From the NCBI GenBank assembly GCA_046331705.1, contig JAXLQJ010000074.1, positions 1 through 29,607 on the forward strand: 29,607 nt of DNA. Direction: 5' to 3'. The stretch comes from JADJOY01 sp046331705 [NCBI: bacterium] (GTDB lineage: Bacteria > JADJOY01). The notes under the pieces were generated by a model. That model did not search any database. It was not told where the DNA came from and saw only the letters and a program-made list of their open reading frames with translations. The position numbers and the translations under genes were made by a program. Every line of letters starts with the position of its first letter. Within the stretch, counting starts at the first letter, position 1. Below, in pieces: positions 7,496-16,043 of this stretch.

Positions 7496-8932
7496 TCAGA
7501 ACTGCGCCTGCAGCCGGGTGAGCAGCGCGTTCTCGGTCTCCCGGTTGCCGCCCTTCGCGCCCCCGCGGAACTCGGTGCGATTGAAGTCGAGCGCCGCCTT
7601 GAAGATCCGTGTGAGGTGCCAGTTGCAGCCGACGCCCCACTCGCGCGCTTCGCGGGCGGCCTTCGCGGGATCGGCGAACGTCGGAAACGCTTCGTCAGCG
7701 ACGGTGAGCTCGTCGTAGCGGGCCACCAGCTCGAGCGCGCCCCAATGAGACTCGCTGGGATCGAACGGCGCTGCTGGCTGAACGCCCTTGAACGATGCCT
7801 TCTCGCCGGTCACGACGTACGCGACGGTGACCGACCAGGCATCGGCGTCCACCTTCGCCTTGCTCGCCGCGAGCTTCACTTCCTGGGTGGATCGCACGTA
7901 CTCGGCGAGCACGCTTCCCGGCCCCCACGCCCAATAGAGCTGCGGTGTGAAACGATTGCGCTCGCCAGCGGCGTAAGCCGTGCCGGCGGCCGTGGCGGCG
8001 CTGGTCGCCGTGGCATCGCTGCGATAGCGGAAGAACGTGTTCTGACCGAAGCTCTTGTAGCTCGGCAGATTCGGGCTCGTGAGCGAGCCGTGCTGGCTGC
8101 CGAACGATCCCGCGATGCCGAGGTTGAAGTCCTGGAGCGCGGCGATGTCGGTCTTCTTGAACGGCGTGGCGTAGATCCGTGCCGCGACGTCCTTGTCGTC
8201 GAGCGACTCGACGTCCGCGCTCGCGCCGTCGGCAACGCCGTTGAAGACGCCCACCTGGTAGCTCACGACGCCGGCGATCTCGCCGAATAGCTGCGCACCC
8301 ACGTCCCGGTTCGGCACCAACGCCGTGGGCAGCGCGGGCTCGACGAAGAGCGTGTAGGTATCCGCTTGCAGACGCTCGAGGCCCACCGGCGCCTTGAACT
8401 TGCCGGTTCGCAACGCGAGCTCCGCGAGCGGCTTGATGTCGGCGTAGGCGTCTTGAATGACGGCCGTGCCGCCACCGAAATCGGGGACCAGCTTGAACTC
8501 GAAGTATTTGTAGACCGTCCCCTCGACGATCGGTCGCGCGCGGCGCACGAGGAGCGTCGTCGCGAGCGGGGTCTCGTCGTCGTCGACGAACACCCGGACG
8601 TCGGTCTGAACGAGGCCGCTCAGCTTGAGGGCGAACGCGCCGTCGGCGGACTTGAGCGAGAACCCATCCTTCGCGTTGGCCGTGACGATCACCGCGTCCG
8701 CCTTCTTGGCGTCGGCTTCCTTGTCACGATCGCGCAGCTGCTCGAGCGCCTTCACGCGCCGCTCGAGCTCGTCGACGGCGCCAGCCGCGGACGACGTCGG
8801 CGCTGCGGAAACGGCACTCGTCGCCGACGCGTCGCCACCCGCGCCTTGCGCCGAGTCGGCGAGGGCGGGACTCCGAGCAACCAAGACCGCCAGGACGGCG
8901 AGCCACGGCAAGCTGCGAGAGCGGGGGATCAT
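7496..8932 (-). CDS. Outer-membrane porin, OprO/OprP-type
   Basis: This is a 478-residue protein. Residues 1-25 are a Sec signal peptide ending ARSPALA. An Ala/Ser/Thr-rich linker is followed by a short coiled coil (DELERRVKALEQLRDRDKEAD, about 54-74), an N-terminal trimerising helix found in many OprP-like porins. From about residue 92 the sequence alternates as a beta barrel. Family signatures include LVRRARPIVEGTVYKYFEFKLVPDFGGG, then a DAY motif, and RTGKFKAPVGLERL. The chain ends in an aromatic (QAQF), as expected for BamA recognition. OprP/OprO are trimeric channels for phosphate or pyrophosphate; many relatives transport other anions, so the solute is not assigned. ATG 8932 has a strong AAGGAG nine bases upstream. 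It is a single-gene unit, divergent from the exported protein at 9232. Confidence 0.88.
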   Translation of the reverse strand: MIPRSRSLPWLAVLAVLVARSPALADSAQGAGGDASATSAVSAAPTSSAAGAVDELERRVKALEQLRDRDKEADAKKADAVIVTANAKDGFSLKSADGAFALKLSGLVQTDVRVFVDDDETPLATTLLVRRARPIVEGTVYKYFEFKLVPDFGGGTAVIQDAYADIKPLAELALRTGKFKAPVGLERLQADTYTLFVEPALPTALVPNRDVGAQLFGEIAGVVSYQVGVFNGVADGASADVESLDDKDVAARIYATPFKKTDIAALQDFNLGIAGSFGSQHGSLTSPNLPSYKSFGQNTFFRYRSDATATSAATAAGTAYAAGERNRFTPQLYWAWGPGSVLAEYVRSTQEVKLAASKAKVDADAWSVTVAYVVTGEKASFKGVQPAAPFDPSESHWGALELVARYDELTVADEAFPTFADPAKAAREAREWGVGCNWHLTRIFKAALDFNRTEFRGGAKGGNRETENALLTRLQAQF

Positions 8933-9231
8933 CGAGCATCTCCTTCGGTGACGGCGTGGTATCGGCGGGCGGTACGCGACGAGCGCGCTTCCACCTCGAG
9001 ACGACTCCGACTCGCGATCCTTCCGCGAGCTAAGTCATCCGCGTCCGAGCAATGCCCGTGCCGCGCGGCCGACGCACGCGCGACGCGAATTGGTGAACGA
9101 TTCCGATGCGCGCCGCGCGCGCGCTTGCCGTGCAGCCGCTGGGACATCGGCAAGATCTGCCGGGTCGCGCCCGTCACGCGCGCCGCCAGACCGGGATCGC
9201 GCCGCGTCCGCCTCTATCCCGAGGGGGCCGA
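8933..9231. other. 299-base divergent intergenic region
   Basis: This space must hold promoters for both the porin (minus) and the exported protein (plus). I looked for a Pho-box-like direct repeat, which would fit an OprP-type porin, and for -24/-12 elements, and found neither. The frame of the downstream gene is open back to 9106, but the codons there show no recognisable protein. Confidence 0.45.
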
Positions 9232-10629
9232 GTGAGTCAGAATCGCGCCGTGCGCGCCCACGCGGACTCCCCCCGTCACGTCGCCCGCTGGGGCGCGGCG
9301 ATGCTGTGCGTTGCCGTGCTCGGCGCCGCGCCGAGCGCGGCCGGCGAGGTCGGGCCTCCGGCGGCGAAGACGCTGCACCGTGTCCCCGATCCCGTGATCG
9401 TCTCCGGCGGAGCGCTCACGGGCCTCGCTGGCCAGAAGCTCGATCGTCTCGGGCTCTTCGCGCTCGGCGCTGCAGGAACGCTGGTACCCATCCCGTTTCA
9501 GATCGACGAGAAGACCGCCGACGGCACGAGCTACGTCTACGCGGCGGGAAAGGAAGCGAACGCGTCGCAGGCCAAGGGCGCGCTGGGCGCTCACGACGAG
9601 CTGGTCTTCCTCGCGGGCGATAGCGGCGGCCGTCTCGCCCCCGGCGGGACATGGCCCGCCACCGCCGAGCGCGGTACCGAGATCGAGGTACGCGATCCCG
9701 TCGACGGCGGTGTGGGCTGGACGTATCTCTTCGCGTTCGCGAGCGCGCCGCCCAAGAGCGACTCCCGCTACGTCCAGTACGACCGGGCGCGCGACGTCAT
9801 CGAGGCGCGGAGCTACTCGCTCGGCTACACGCCCGGCCACGACCGCGTCTATTTCTCGAGCGCCTCGGTTCCCACGAGCGCGGGAGGGACCGGCGCCAAC
9901 TTCGTCGATCGGCTGAAGCTACGCACCTACGTGAAGACGCTGCTCTGGTTCTCGGTGAGCTTCGACGAGGACGAGTGGGACGACGAGGTCACCGCGTACC
10001 TCCAGGGGCCGATTCGCGTGATCCGCCAGGAGCGCAATCGACTCACCTTCGCCGGGATCGAGGTCGCGCCCACGTTGCTGGTCGACGCGATGTACTTCCC
10101 GGATTTCCACCTGGCCCCGGTGCAGGTCGACCAGACCATCCACTTCCCGAGCTTCGCCCACGAGGCGTGGTTCAAGCTCGCGATGGATTGGAACGCGAGC
10201 GCCAAGGGGATGCGTTACTACCGGCCGCGAGTCGGCTCCGCGCCGGGCGTCCCCGATGCGTGGCACACCATCGACGGCGTCACCACCGCGGATGAGCGCG
10301 GTCTCGACGACCAGCAGCCGGATTGGCATCTGGTGACGGGCACGCCGGGCACGTTCCTGTGGTGGGTCGAGATGCCGCCGCCGCTGGTGCCGGTCACGCA
10401 CCTCACCTACACCGACGACGCAGCGACCGCCGACCCTCCCGAGAGCACCCCCGGCTCGCTGGGCGAGATCGCATACAAGTTCGACCTCTTTCCGCTCGAG
10501 ATGGGCACCTACCACATGCGCCTCTACTACATGTTTCCGCCGCGCTGGGAACCCGGCGCCGAGAAGCCGTGGATCGACATGATCAAGCGGCCCGTCACCA
10601 CCACGGTGCAAGCGCTCACGCGCTCGTGA
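9232..10629 (+). CDS. Large exported protein of unknown function
   Basis: This is a 465-residue protein if started at GTG 9232, which has GAGGGGG 5-10 bases upstream. A later ATG at 9301 is possible but lacks the basic N-region. The N-terminus has Arg/His residues, then a hydrophobic core (GAAMLCVAVLGAAPSAAG), so a Sec signal peptide with cleavage after about residue 38 is likely. The mature protein is rich in Asp, aromatic residues and short beta-strand-like segments; WYF clusters such as LYYMFPPRWEPG near the C-terminus suggest an all-beta or carbohydrate/lipid-binding-like fold. I see no catalytic motif. A putative lipoprotein gene follows after 41 bases on the same strand, so the two are probably co-expressed and act in the envelope. 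The family is not recognised. Confidence 0.75.
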   Translation: MSQNRAVRAHADSPRHVARWGAAMLCVAVLGAAPSAAGEVGPPAAKTLHRVPDPVIVSGGALTGLAGQKLDRLGLFALGAAGTLVPIPFQIDEKTADGTSYVYAAGKEANASQAKGALGAHDELVFLAGDSGGRLAPGGTWPATAERGTEIEVRDPVDGGVGWTYLFAFASAPPKSDSRYVQYDRARDVIEARSYSLGYTPGHDRVYFSSASVPTSAGGTGANFVDRLKLRTYVKTLLWFSVSFDEDEWDDEVTAYLQGPIRVIRQERNRLTFAGIEVAPTLLVDAMYFPDFHLAPVQVDQTIHFPSFAHEAWFKLAMDWNASAKGMRYYRPRVGSAPGVPDAWHTIDGVTTADERGLDDQQPDWHLVTGTPGTFLWWVEMPPPLVPVTHLTYTDDAATADPPESTPGSLGEIAYKFDLFPLEMGTYHMRLYYMFPPRWEPGAEKPWIDMIKRPVTTTVQALTRS

Positions 10630-10670
10630 GCTGCGTTCGCCGCGGGGCGGATCGGGCGAAGGACGACACC

Positions 10671-11258
10671 ATGGGCACGCTGCTTCGAGTGGCCGTCGGC
10701 CTGCTGGTCGCATTCGCGCTCGGCTGCGAGCCACCGCGCTCCGCGAAGCCGATCGGCGCACCTGCTCCCTTCGACAAGCGCCTTTCGGGCGTGTGGTCGG
10801 CGCGTCTCGGCGGCGGGAGCGACGCGCTCCTCGAGATCGCTCCGCACGCGGGCGGCGCCGATTTTCTCCTGGTCGGCACCGACGAATCCGGTCTCATCCC
10901 GCTCCACTTCGACCTCACCCCCGGCGAGGTCGGCGGCGTTCACTATTGGAATCTGCGGGAAAAGCGGATGGCCGGCTGGTTCTCGGAGAAATTCGATCTC
11001 GGCGCCGACTACGTCTTCGTGAAGTGGCAGCTCGGCAAGAGCGGCAAACTCACGCTCTGGTACATGGACGACGAGCCCGCCAAACGAGCGATCGAGGCCG
11101 GAACGCTGGCGGGCACCACGGGACCGGATTTCGTGCGCATCACCGACGAGCCCGCGAAGATCCTCGAGATGGCGGCGAAAGCCGATCCCCAGAAGCTCTG
11201 GACGAAGCTCGCCACCTTCCACCGCGCCAAGATCACGTTCCCCCGCACCCCGCCCTGA
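10671..11258 (+). CDS. Putative lipoprotein of unknown function
   Basis: This 195-residue protein starts at ATG 10671 with GAAGGA about 7 bases upstream. The N-terminus is a lipoprotein signal peptide: a hydrophobic run ending FALGC, so signal peptidase II would cleave before Cys19. The mature domain is compact, with LSGVWSARLGGGSDALLEI, then strands ending in YVFVKWQLGK and LTLWYMDDEP, resembling a small lipocalin- or barrel-like beta domain followed by a helical C-terminus (AKILEMAAKADPQKLWTKL). It likely pairs with the exported protein encoded just upstream. The stop codon (11256-11258) lies inside the left edge of a 465-base repeat, so the gene ends exactly where the decayed island begins. 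The native C-terminus could have been altered by the insertion. The family is not recognised. Confidence 0.75.
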   Translation: MGTLLRVAVGLLVAFALGCEPPRSAKPIGAPAPFDKRLSGVWSARLGGGSDALLEIAPHAGGADFLLVGTDESGLIPLHFDLTPGEVGGVHYWNLREKRMAGWFSEKFDLGADYVFVKWQLGKSGKLTLWYMDDEPAKRAIEAGTLAGTTGPDFVRITDEPAKILEMAAKADPQKLWTKLATFHRAKITFPRTPP

Positions 11259-11719
11259 TCAGCGCGCCGTCCGCGCGCCGAGCAACGCAGGAGACGCACT
11301 TCGCCGGTCTCGATCACGATCCACCCGTGCGCATCCGCCAACGAGCCGGCGCAGCCGGTCACGTCGTCGCGCACGCGTGTCGTAGGAAGCGCTGGCGGGG
11401 CGCGGTCGAGGGTGCCCACGGTGGTAGCGATCGGGCACGCACCGAGGGACTCGCCGTTTCCACCCAGCACGACGAGAAGCCGACGCCCGGGATCGGGCCG
11501 GAGCAGATCCGCGATCGGGTGAAGATCGTTTCGGCAACCCGCTTCGCGACGCTCGACGCATTCGACCGTGTCGGCAGCGAAGTGGTCGGCCCTCACGGAG
11601 GTGGCACGCGCAGGTCGGGCGCCGCTGCGCTCGTCGGCAGAGCGTGGCTCGGCGCCGATGTCGCCGCCGGCTCGGGCAGCAGCGGCGAGCCGGGTGTCTC
11701 ACCTCCCTCGCTTTGCATG
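11255..11719 (+). repeat. Direct repeat, copy A (465 bases)
   Basis: This stretch recurs at 13667-14119 in the same orientation. By eye, 453 aligned bases contain 16 mismatches (about 96.5% identity). There are two indels: copy A has an extra 11 bases near its left end, between two GCGCGCC heptamers, and one extra G near 11410. Both copies begin CTGATCAGCGCGCC and end CTTTGCATG. The ends are not inverted repeats of each other, and no target-site duplication is evident. Confidence 0.92.
11259..11698 (-). pseudogene. Damaged Cys-containing ORF inside repeat copy A
   Basis: On the minus strand the repeat has a frame open from 11698 with strong G/C third-position bias and protein-like text, such as [34 protein letters not shown] and a C-terminal GEVRLLRCSAR. 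A GTG at 11596 is the only reasonable internal start; there is no clear ribosome-binding site. In copy B the frame ends with TGA directly after CSAR. Here an 11-base insertion removes that stop, and the frame runs on antisense through the lipoprotein gene to 11009. Five Cys residues and no membrane segment suggest a small exported or metal/disulfide protein, but the true N-terminus is not identified. I do not recognise the family. It could equally be a remnant of a longer gene whose 5' part was not carried in the repeat. Confidence 0.45.
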
Positions 11720-11720
11720 G

Positions 11721-11975
11721 TTACTGCGCCGGACGGCACAGAAAGTGCCGATCGCCGCAAAGAACGCTCAGCCGGGACCTGAAACCATCAAGCTGTCTCA
11801 GATCGGCCATTATCGGGGCGATGTCAATCCCGTGTTCCTTCGCAAGGCGACGATCACCGTTCAGATCGAGGTCTTCGACCCTGCTGGAAGCGCGCTGGGC
11901 CCGGCGTTTTCCGTCCCGGTGAGCGGCGACAAGGGCGACATCGGCAACGTTCACATCGCGATCGTGGTCGTGTGA
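11721..11975 (+). pseudogene. 3' fragment of a gene cut by repeat copy A
   Basis: From the repeat edge the frame reads a convincing protein C-terminus: KLSQIGHYRGDVNPVFLRK, then ATITVQIEVFDPAGSALGP and an end reading GNVHIAIVVV, about 75 residues of beta-rich sequence. It looks like the final domain of a larger protein. Upstream of 11720 the same frame enters the repeat and becomes meaningless, and there is no good start codon or ribosome-binding site (GTG 11745 is possible but unsupported). Its base composition is visibly less GC-rich than the surrounding genes. It lies 42 bases before the pseudogene at 12018 on the same strand, so the two may once have been an operon. I do not recognise the family. 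Confidence 0.5.
11734..11750. repeat. Small hairpin at the repeat A boundary
   Basis: CGGCAC (11734-11739) and GTGCCG (11745-11750) pair over a 5-base loop, 15 bases inside the unique region next to repeat A. It could be a coincidence within the truncated gene or mark the recombination junction. Confidence 0.35.
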
Positions 11976-12017
11976 TCGTCCGCGAACGGACGCGCGCGCC
12001 TGCCGGAGGACACCTCG

Positions 12018-13458
12018 ATGAAACCGACCAAGCACCGTCACATCGTGCTCTCTCTGATCCTGCTCGCATGCTCGTTCGCAAACCACGCGAACGCGACCGA
12101 GTGCAAGCAATCGGATCTGCTGAGCGAATGCCTTCGATCGTTCATGGAAGCGACGAAGGAGCGCGCCCGATCCTTCAGCCGCGACGGCGGCATTTGGCGC
12201 GGCAGCGGAAAAACAGGCGCGTAAGACCGTGAAAGAGTCCGTCACGTCGCTGCCGACGCCTGGGAACAACGCTCGCCTCAGACGCTCACCGACTTCCTCG
12301 CGCTCTTCGGTGCCGCCGCCACGACGGACGGATCAGGAGATGACAAGAAGCTGGTCGTCGATCTCAACAACATCGTCGGACTGCCGAATGCGAACTACAA
12401 ACTGCGAGCGATCTTGCGTGAGCCCACCCTCTACGTGCCGCTAAAGGAGGCGCTGACGGACGCGGGCCTCAACGACGAAGCTACCGCGCTATCCGATTCG
12501 CTCGGCGACTTCGACGACACCGAGCTTGAGCTGCAGGTCAGTCCGGAGTGGTTCAGGACGCGTCGCGAGCTGGACCGCTACCGCGACGTCCTGTCGAGTC
12601 TTGTCGGGGCCTTGACGAGCGAGGTGCCAGACAGCGACATCCAGCTCGAGCGCGAAGTGCTGGACTTCCTATCGGCACGCCACGTCACTGGACAACTGAA
12701 CACCGTCACCATCGGAGATCTGCCAGCTTCGGCGCAGTCCGAGTTCAAGACCCTCCTGAGTCGGTATGCCGCTGCGCGAATCGCGGTGGAGGGCGAGCTG
12801 AGATCGCGATTCGGGGCGCGGCGACTCGATTCCTTCGCCGATCTTCTCAACAACGAGCCGCAGCTCATCATTCGGACTTCGGGGCGATTGCGTGATCGCG
12901 TCGCAGGTCCCAACGAGTTCGTGGTCGAGGCGAAGTACGAGCTCGGCTTCGCCCATCTGAGCGAGCTCCTCGAGGATTGCTCGAGCGGCTCGGCAGAGTT
13001 CGATTGGCGTAGCTCCAAGGCTCTCGATTGCTACCAGAAATATGTCTCCGACGCGGGAGATCGTTGGATCGAAGAGTCGCGTGTCGATCGCGGCCAAGTA
13101 CCGGTTCGTCGATTCCTATCAATTCCGGCGACCGTACTTGAGCGAGCGGGCTCACCGAGAAGGAAGCGCACCTCCTCAACGTCGAGGTGGCGCTTGGGCG
13201 CTACTTTGATATCGGGGTGGGTGCTCACAACGCGACGCGGCTCGAAGGAGCGCTGGGATACGATGAGCACTTTGGAGCACCCAAGCGTCAGGATCGCATC
13301 GTCGGCTCCCTGACGTTCACCCAGCGCGTCTACGAGGGTGCAGCGCTTGCCGTGGGGTTGAGCTACGCGAACAAGCCAGGTTCAAGTCCGACGTGGATCA
13401 GGAGCTCACGGCGACGCTCGGACTGACCTATCGGTTTGTGAACGAGTCGGACGATTGA
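12018..13458 (+). pseudogene. Exported protein pseudogene with about five frameshifts
   Basis: The gene starts well: GGAGGACACCTCG before ATG 12018 and a signal peptide (VLSLILLACSFANHANA) followed by ECKQSDLLSECLRSFMEATKE. Near 12180 the sense continues one frame over (AAFGAAAEKQARKTVKESVTS). Near 12250 it returns to the first frame after an in-frame TAA at 12222. About 830 bases then read a clean helical protein (DAWEQRSPQTLTDFLALFG through DWRSSKALDCYQKYVSDAG). At about 13083 it shifts again (VSIAAKYRFVDSYQFRRPYL), again at about 13153 (LTEKEAHLLNVEVALGRYFD), and finally near 13380 (FKSDVDQELTATLGLTYRF) to end at TGA 13458. The reconstructed product is about 480 residues: a helical N-terminal part and a C-terminal part like outer-membrane beta-strands. 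The shifts cluster here while the rest of the window is intact, so decay is more likely than sequencing error. The family is not recognised. Confidence 0.8.
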
Positions 13459-13666
13459 GACCGAAGTCTCGGCGCGAGCACCGAGCAGGCGGCGGAAGAG
13501 CCATCCGGCTGCGCCGGCAACGCGGCCCCGCCCCACCAATGGCCGCCCTGCGCTCGTTGGGTCCAGCGGACCACGAGCGCGGCTGCTCGATCTCGATCAA
13601 TCGGCTCTCTGAACCTGAATCCATGCGGAACGGCGGCTTGGTAGAAGGTCAGCGTGTGGGGATTCT
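13459..13666. other. Short unique spacer before repeat copy B
   Basis: About 200 bases with no supported gene. Short frames exist on both strands but show no start signal or recognisable sequence. It lies within the island bounded by the direct repeats. Confidence 0.4.
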
Positions 13667-14119
13667 CTGATCAGCGCGCCGAGCAACGCAGGAGACGCAC
13701 TTCGCCGGTCTCGATCACGATCCACCCGTGCGCATCCGCCAACGAGCCGACGCAGCTGGTCACGTCGTCGCGCACGCGTGTCGTAGGACGCGCTGGCGCG
13801 GCGAGGTCGAGGTGCCCACGGTGGTAGCGGTCGGGCACGCACCGAGGGACTCGCGGTTTCCACCCAGCACGACGAGAAGCCGACGCCCGGGATCGGGCCG
13901 GAGCAGATCCGCGATCGGATGAAGATCGCTTCGGCAACCCGCTTCGCGACGCTCGACGCATTCGACCGCGTCGGCAGCGAAGTGGTCGGCCCTCACGGAG
14001 GTGCCACGCGCAAGTCGGGCGCCGCTGCGCTCGTCGCCAGAGCGTGGCTCGGCGCCGAGTTCGCCGCCGGCTCGGGCAGCTGCGGCGAGCCGGGTGTCTC
14101 ACCTCCCTCGCTTTGCATG
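13667..14119 (+). repeat. Direct repeat, copy B (453 bases)
   Basis: This is the second copy of the element at 11255-11719, in the same orientation, with the same end sequences (CTGATCAGCGCGCC and CTTTGCATG). It lacks the 11-base insertion and has one base fewer in GGTCGAGGTGCCC near 13810. It ends about 78 bases before the sigma-54 regulator start, so the promoter of that gene may lie within or just after it. Confidence 0.92.
13671..14098 (-). pseudogene. Frameshifted Cys-containing ORF inside repeat copy B
   Basis: This is the counterpart of the minus-strand ORF in copy A. The upper part reads [19 protein letters not shown] and [18 protein letters not shown] in one frame, then a one-base deletion near 13810 moves the C-terminal part (TTRVRDDVTSCVGSLADAHG and GEVRLLRCSAR, stop at 13671) into another frame. 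Most substitutions between the copies change amino acids (Thr to Ala, Asn to Ser, Gly to Arg, Ile to Thr, Gly to Ser, Ala to Val), with few synonymous ones. That fits relaxed constraint. Copy B keeps the clean stop that copy A lost, while copy A keeps the frame that copy B lost. The function is unknown. Confidence 0.5.
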
Positions 14120-14196
14120 CGGCCGGGCGGCGGCGAATAGAATCCTGCCGCGTCCGGGGTCGTAGCAACGCGACCAGCGGTGCGAGGGATTCGACG

Positions 14197-15858
14197 GTGG
14201 CGGGATTCGAGGCACTCCAGGAGCTGATTCCGATCCTGGCGGCGAGCCTCGACGTGCGCACGCTCTTCCCGCACATCTCCACCACCGCCAAGCAGGTGCT
14301 GGCGCACGATCTGATGGCGCTGGCGATCATGCGCAGCGACGGTCGCGGTGGGCAGCTCTACGCGCTCTCGGGACCGCGCACGGTGCGCGAGCGGTACGGG
14401 CCGGAGTTCACGCCGGAGCTGATGCAGCTCCTGGCCCAGGATTACGTGGTCGCCCACCACCTCACGTACGCACAGGGCGATCCCAAGCTCACCGGCACGG
14501 TGCGAACGCCACTCAACGTCGAGCCGCTGACCGTGGGCTTCGACCTCGAGCCCGAGTGGATCGAGCTTCTCGGCGATGCCGGCCATCGCTCGCTCTTGCA
14601 GGTGCCGCTACGCCTCGCCGGCTCGATCGTCGGTCACGTCACGTTCTTCTCGCGCGATCCCACGGCGTACGAGCCCGCCGATTCCGTGGCCGCCTCGCGG
14701 ATCGCGGATTTCGTGGCCCTTGCCGTCGGCCACGAGCGCCTCGCCGAGGCGGAGCGCGAGGCAGCGGTGGCGCGCGAGCGCAACGCGCTCTTGGAGGCGC
14801 GCGTCGATCAGCTCTCGCGCGAGCTCGCGGCGCGCGGCGGTGCGCGGGTGCCGGTGGGTTCCTCGGCGCCGTGGCGCACGGTGCTGGCCCAAGCGGCGCA
14901 GGTCGCCGCCACGGAGACCACGGTGTTGCTCACTGGTGAGTCCGGCACCGGCAAGGAGGTGCTCGCGCGCTTCATCCACGGCGCGTCGCCGCGCGCTTCC
15001 GGTCCCTTCGTGGCCCTCAATTGCGCCGCGTTGCCCGAGCACCTCCTCGAATCGGAGGTGTTCGGCCACGAGAAAGGTGCCTTCACGGGTGCCGCCGTCG
15101 CGCATCCCGGCCGCATCGAGCAAGCGAACGGTGGCACGCTCTTCCTCGACGAGGTCGGCGAGATGAGCCTCGCGGTGCAGGCCAAGTTTCTGCGCGCTCT
15201 CGAGGAACGCGAGTTCCAGCGCCTCGGCAGCGCGCGCACCATCCGCGCCGACGTGCGCGTGATCGCGGCCACCAATCGCGATCTACCGCGCGCGGTGCTC
15301 GAAGGGCGCTTCCGCGAGGACCTCTACTACCGCCTGCACGTCTTCGGCATTCACATCCCGCCGTTGCGCGAGCGACGCGACGACATCCTGAAGCTCGTCG
15401 ATCATTTCCTCACCGAGATCGGGGCCAGCATGGGCCGACCATCGTCGGGGCTCTCGGTGGACGCACGCGCGCAGGTTCTCAAGTACCCGTGGCCGGGGAA
15501 CGTGCGCGAGCTGCGCAATGCCATCGAGCGCGCGGTCATCTTGTGCGGCGGCGGCCTGGTTCTTCCCGAGCACCTGCCCATGGCCGCCGCGCCGCCGGTG
15601 GAGCCGCCGCGCACGCCGCGCACCGTGGGCGCGGCAGGCGCCTCGACCGAAGCGGAGCATCGCGCTCTGCCCGCGCCGTCCCACGAGACCGCCGCGGGCG
15701 CACCGATTCAGGGACAAGAAGAGCTGGACCGGCTGGAACGCGAGATGATCCTGCGCGCGCTGCGCGAGACGGGCCAGAACAAGTCGAAAGCCGCGCGGCT
15801 GCTGGGCCTCACCCGCGCGCAGCTCTACTCCCGCATCGAGAAGCACCGGCTCGCGTGA
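14197..15858 (+). CDS. Sigma-54-dependent transcriptional activator (GAF - AAA+ - Fis)
   Basis: This is a 553-residue cytoplasmic enhancer-binding protein. Residues about 1-200 form a GAF-like sensor ([19 protein letters not shown], later a strand pair [19 protein letters not shown]), then a coiled-coil linker (about 185-215). The AAA+ domain has Walker A GESGTGKE at 247-254, the sigma-54-contacting GAFTGA loop at 294-299, Walker [13 protein letters not shown], and the sensor/arginine-finger region ending in [18 protein letters not shown]. After a Pro/Ala-rich linker, a Fis-type helix-turn-helix ([20 protein letters not shown]) ends the protein. There is no receiver domain, so it probably responds to a small ligand bound by GAF. 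GTG 14197 is chosen because GAGGGA lies seven bases upstream and the earlier open frame lies in repeat B. It precedes the efflux operon on the same strand and is its most likely regulator. Confidence 0.92.
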   Translation: MAGFEALQELIPILAASLDVRTLFPHISTTAKQVLAHDLMALAIMRSDGRGGQLYALSGPRTVRERYGPEFTPELMQLLAQDYVVAHHLTYAQGDPKLTGTVRTPLNVEPLTVGFDLEPEWIELLGDAGHRSLLQVPLRLAGSIVGHVTFFSRDPTAYEPADSVAASRIADFVALAVGHERLAEAEREAAVARERNALLEARVDQLSRELAARGGARVPVGSSAPWRTVLAQAAQVAATETTVLLTGESGTGKEVLARFIHGASPRASGPFVALNCAALPEHLLESEVFGHEKGAFTGAAVAHPGRIEQANGGTLFLDEVGEMSLAVQAKFLRALEEREFQRLGSARTIRADVRVIAATNRDLPRAVLEGRFREDLYYRLHVFGIHIPPLRERRDDILKLVDHFLTEIGASMGRPSSGLSVDARAQVLKYPWPGNVRELRNAIERAVILCGGGLVLPEHLPMAAAPPVEPPRTPRTVGAAGASTEAEHRALPAPSHETAAGAPIQGQEELDRLEREMILRALRETGQNKSKAARLLGLTRAQLYSRIEKHRLA

Positions 15859-15883
15859 GCTGACGGCTCGTCCGCGCTCGCAC

Positions 15884-15906
15884 GGCGGCGCGTGCTCCGC
15901 GCCGCC
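15884..15906 (+). terminator. Candidate terminator after the sigma-54 activator
   Basis: A 9-bp perfect GC stem (15884-15892 with 15898-15906) with loop TGCTC starts 25 bases after the activator stop codon. No T-run follows. If it works as a terminator, the efflux operon downstream needs its own promoter, for which 16044-16060 is the candidate. Confidence 0.5.
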
Positions 15907-16043
15907 CTCGCTCCACGCAGCATCGCTGCGGGTCCATCGACACATCTGCGGATCGATCCGCAGGCGCACGCCCGTGCGTCGTGAGCGGCTCGCGCCGCGC
16001 CCGGATTCCCGAGCGATTCCAAGGACATCGACGGCAGCGTCGA

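Noticed and set aside
8933-9231. Pho box upstream of the OprP-like porin
   Set aside because: No pair of CTGTCAT-like heptamers with the proper 11-base spacing was found.
12018-12224. Independent short secreted protein of 68 residues
   Set aside because: The end of this frame is out of register with the protein-like text that continues in neighbouring frames, so it is better explained as the start of the frameshifted pseudogene.
11255-14119. Composite transposon or insertion-sequence pair
   Set aside because: The repeats have no transposase-like frame, no terminal inverted repeats and no target-site duplication.
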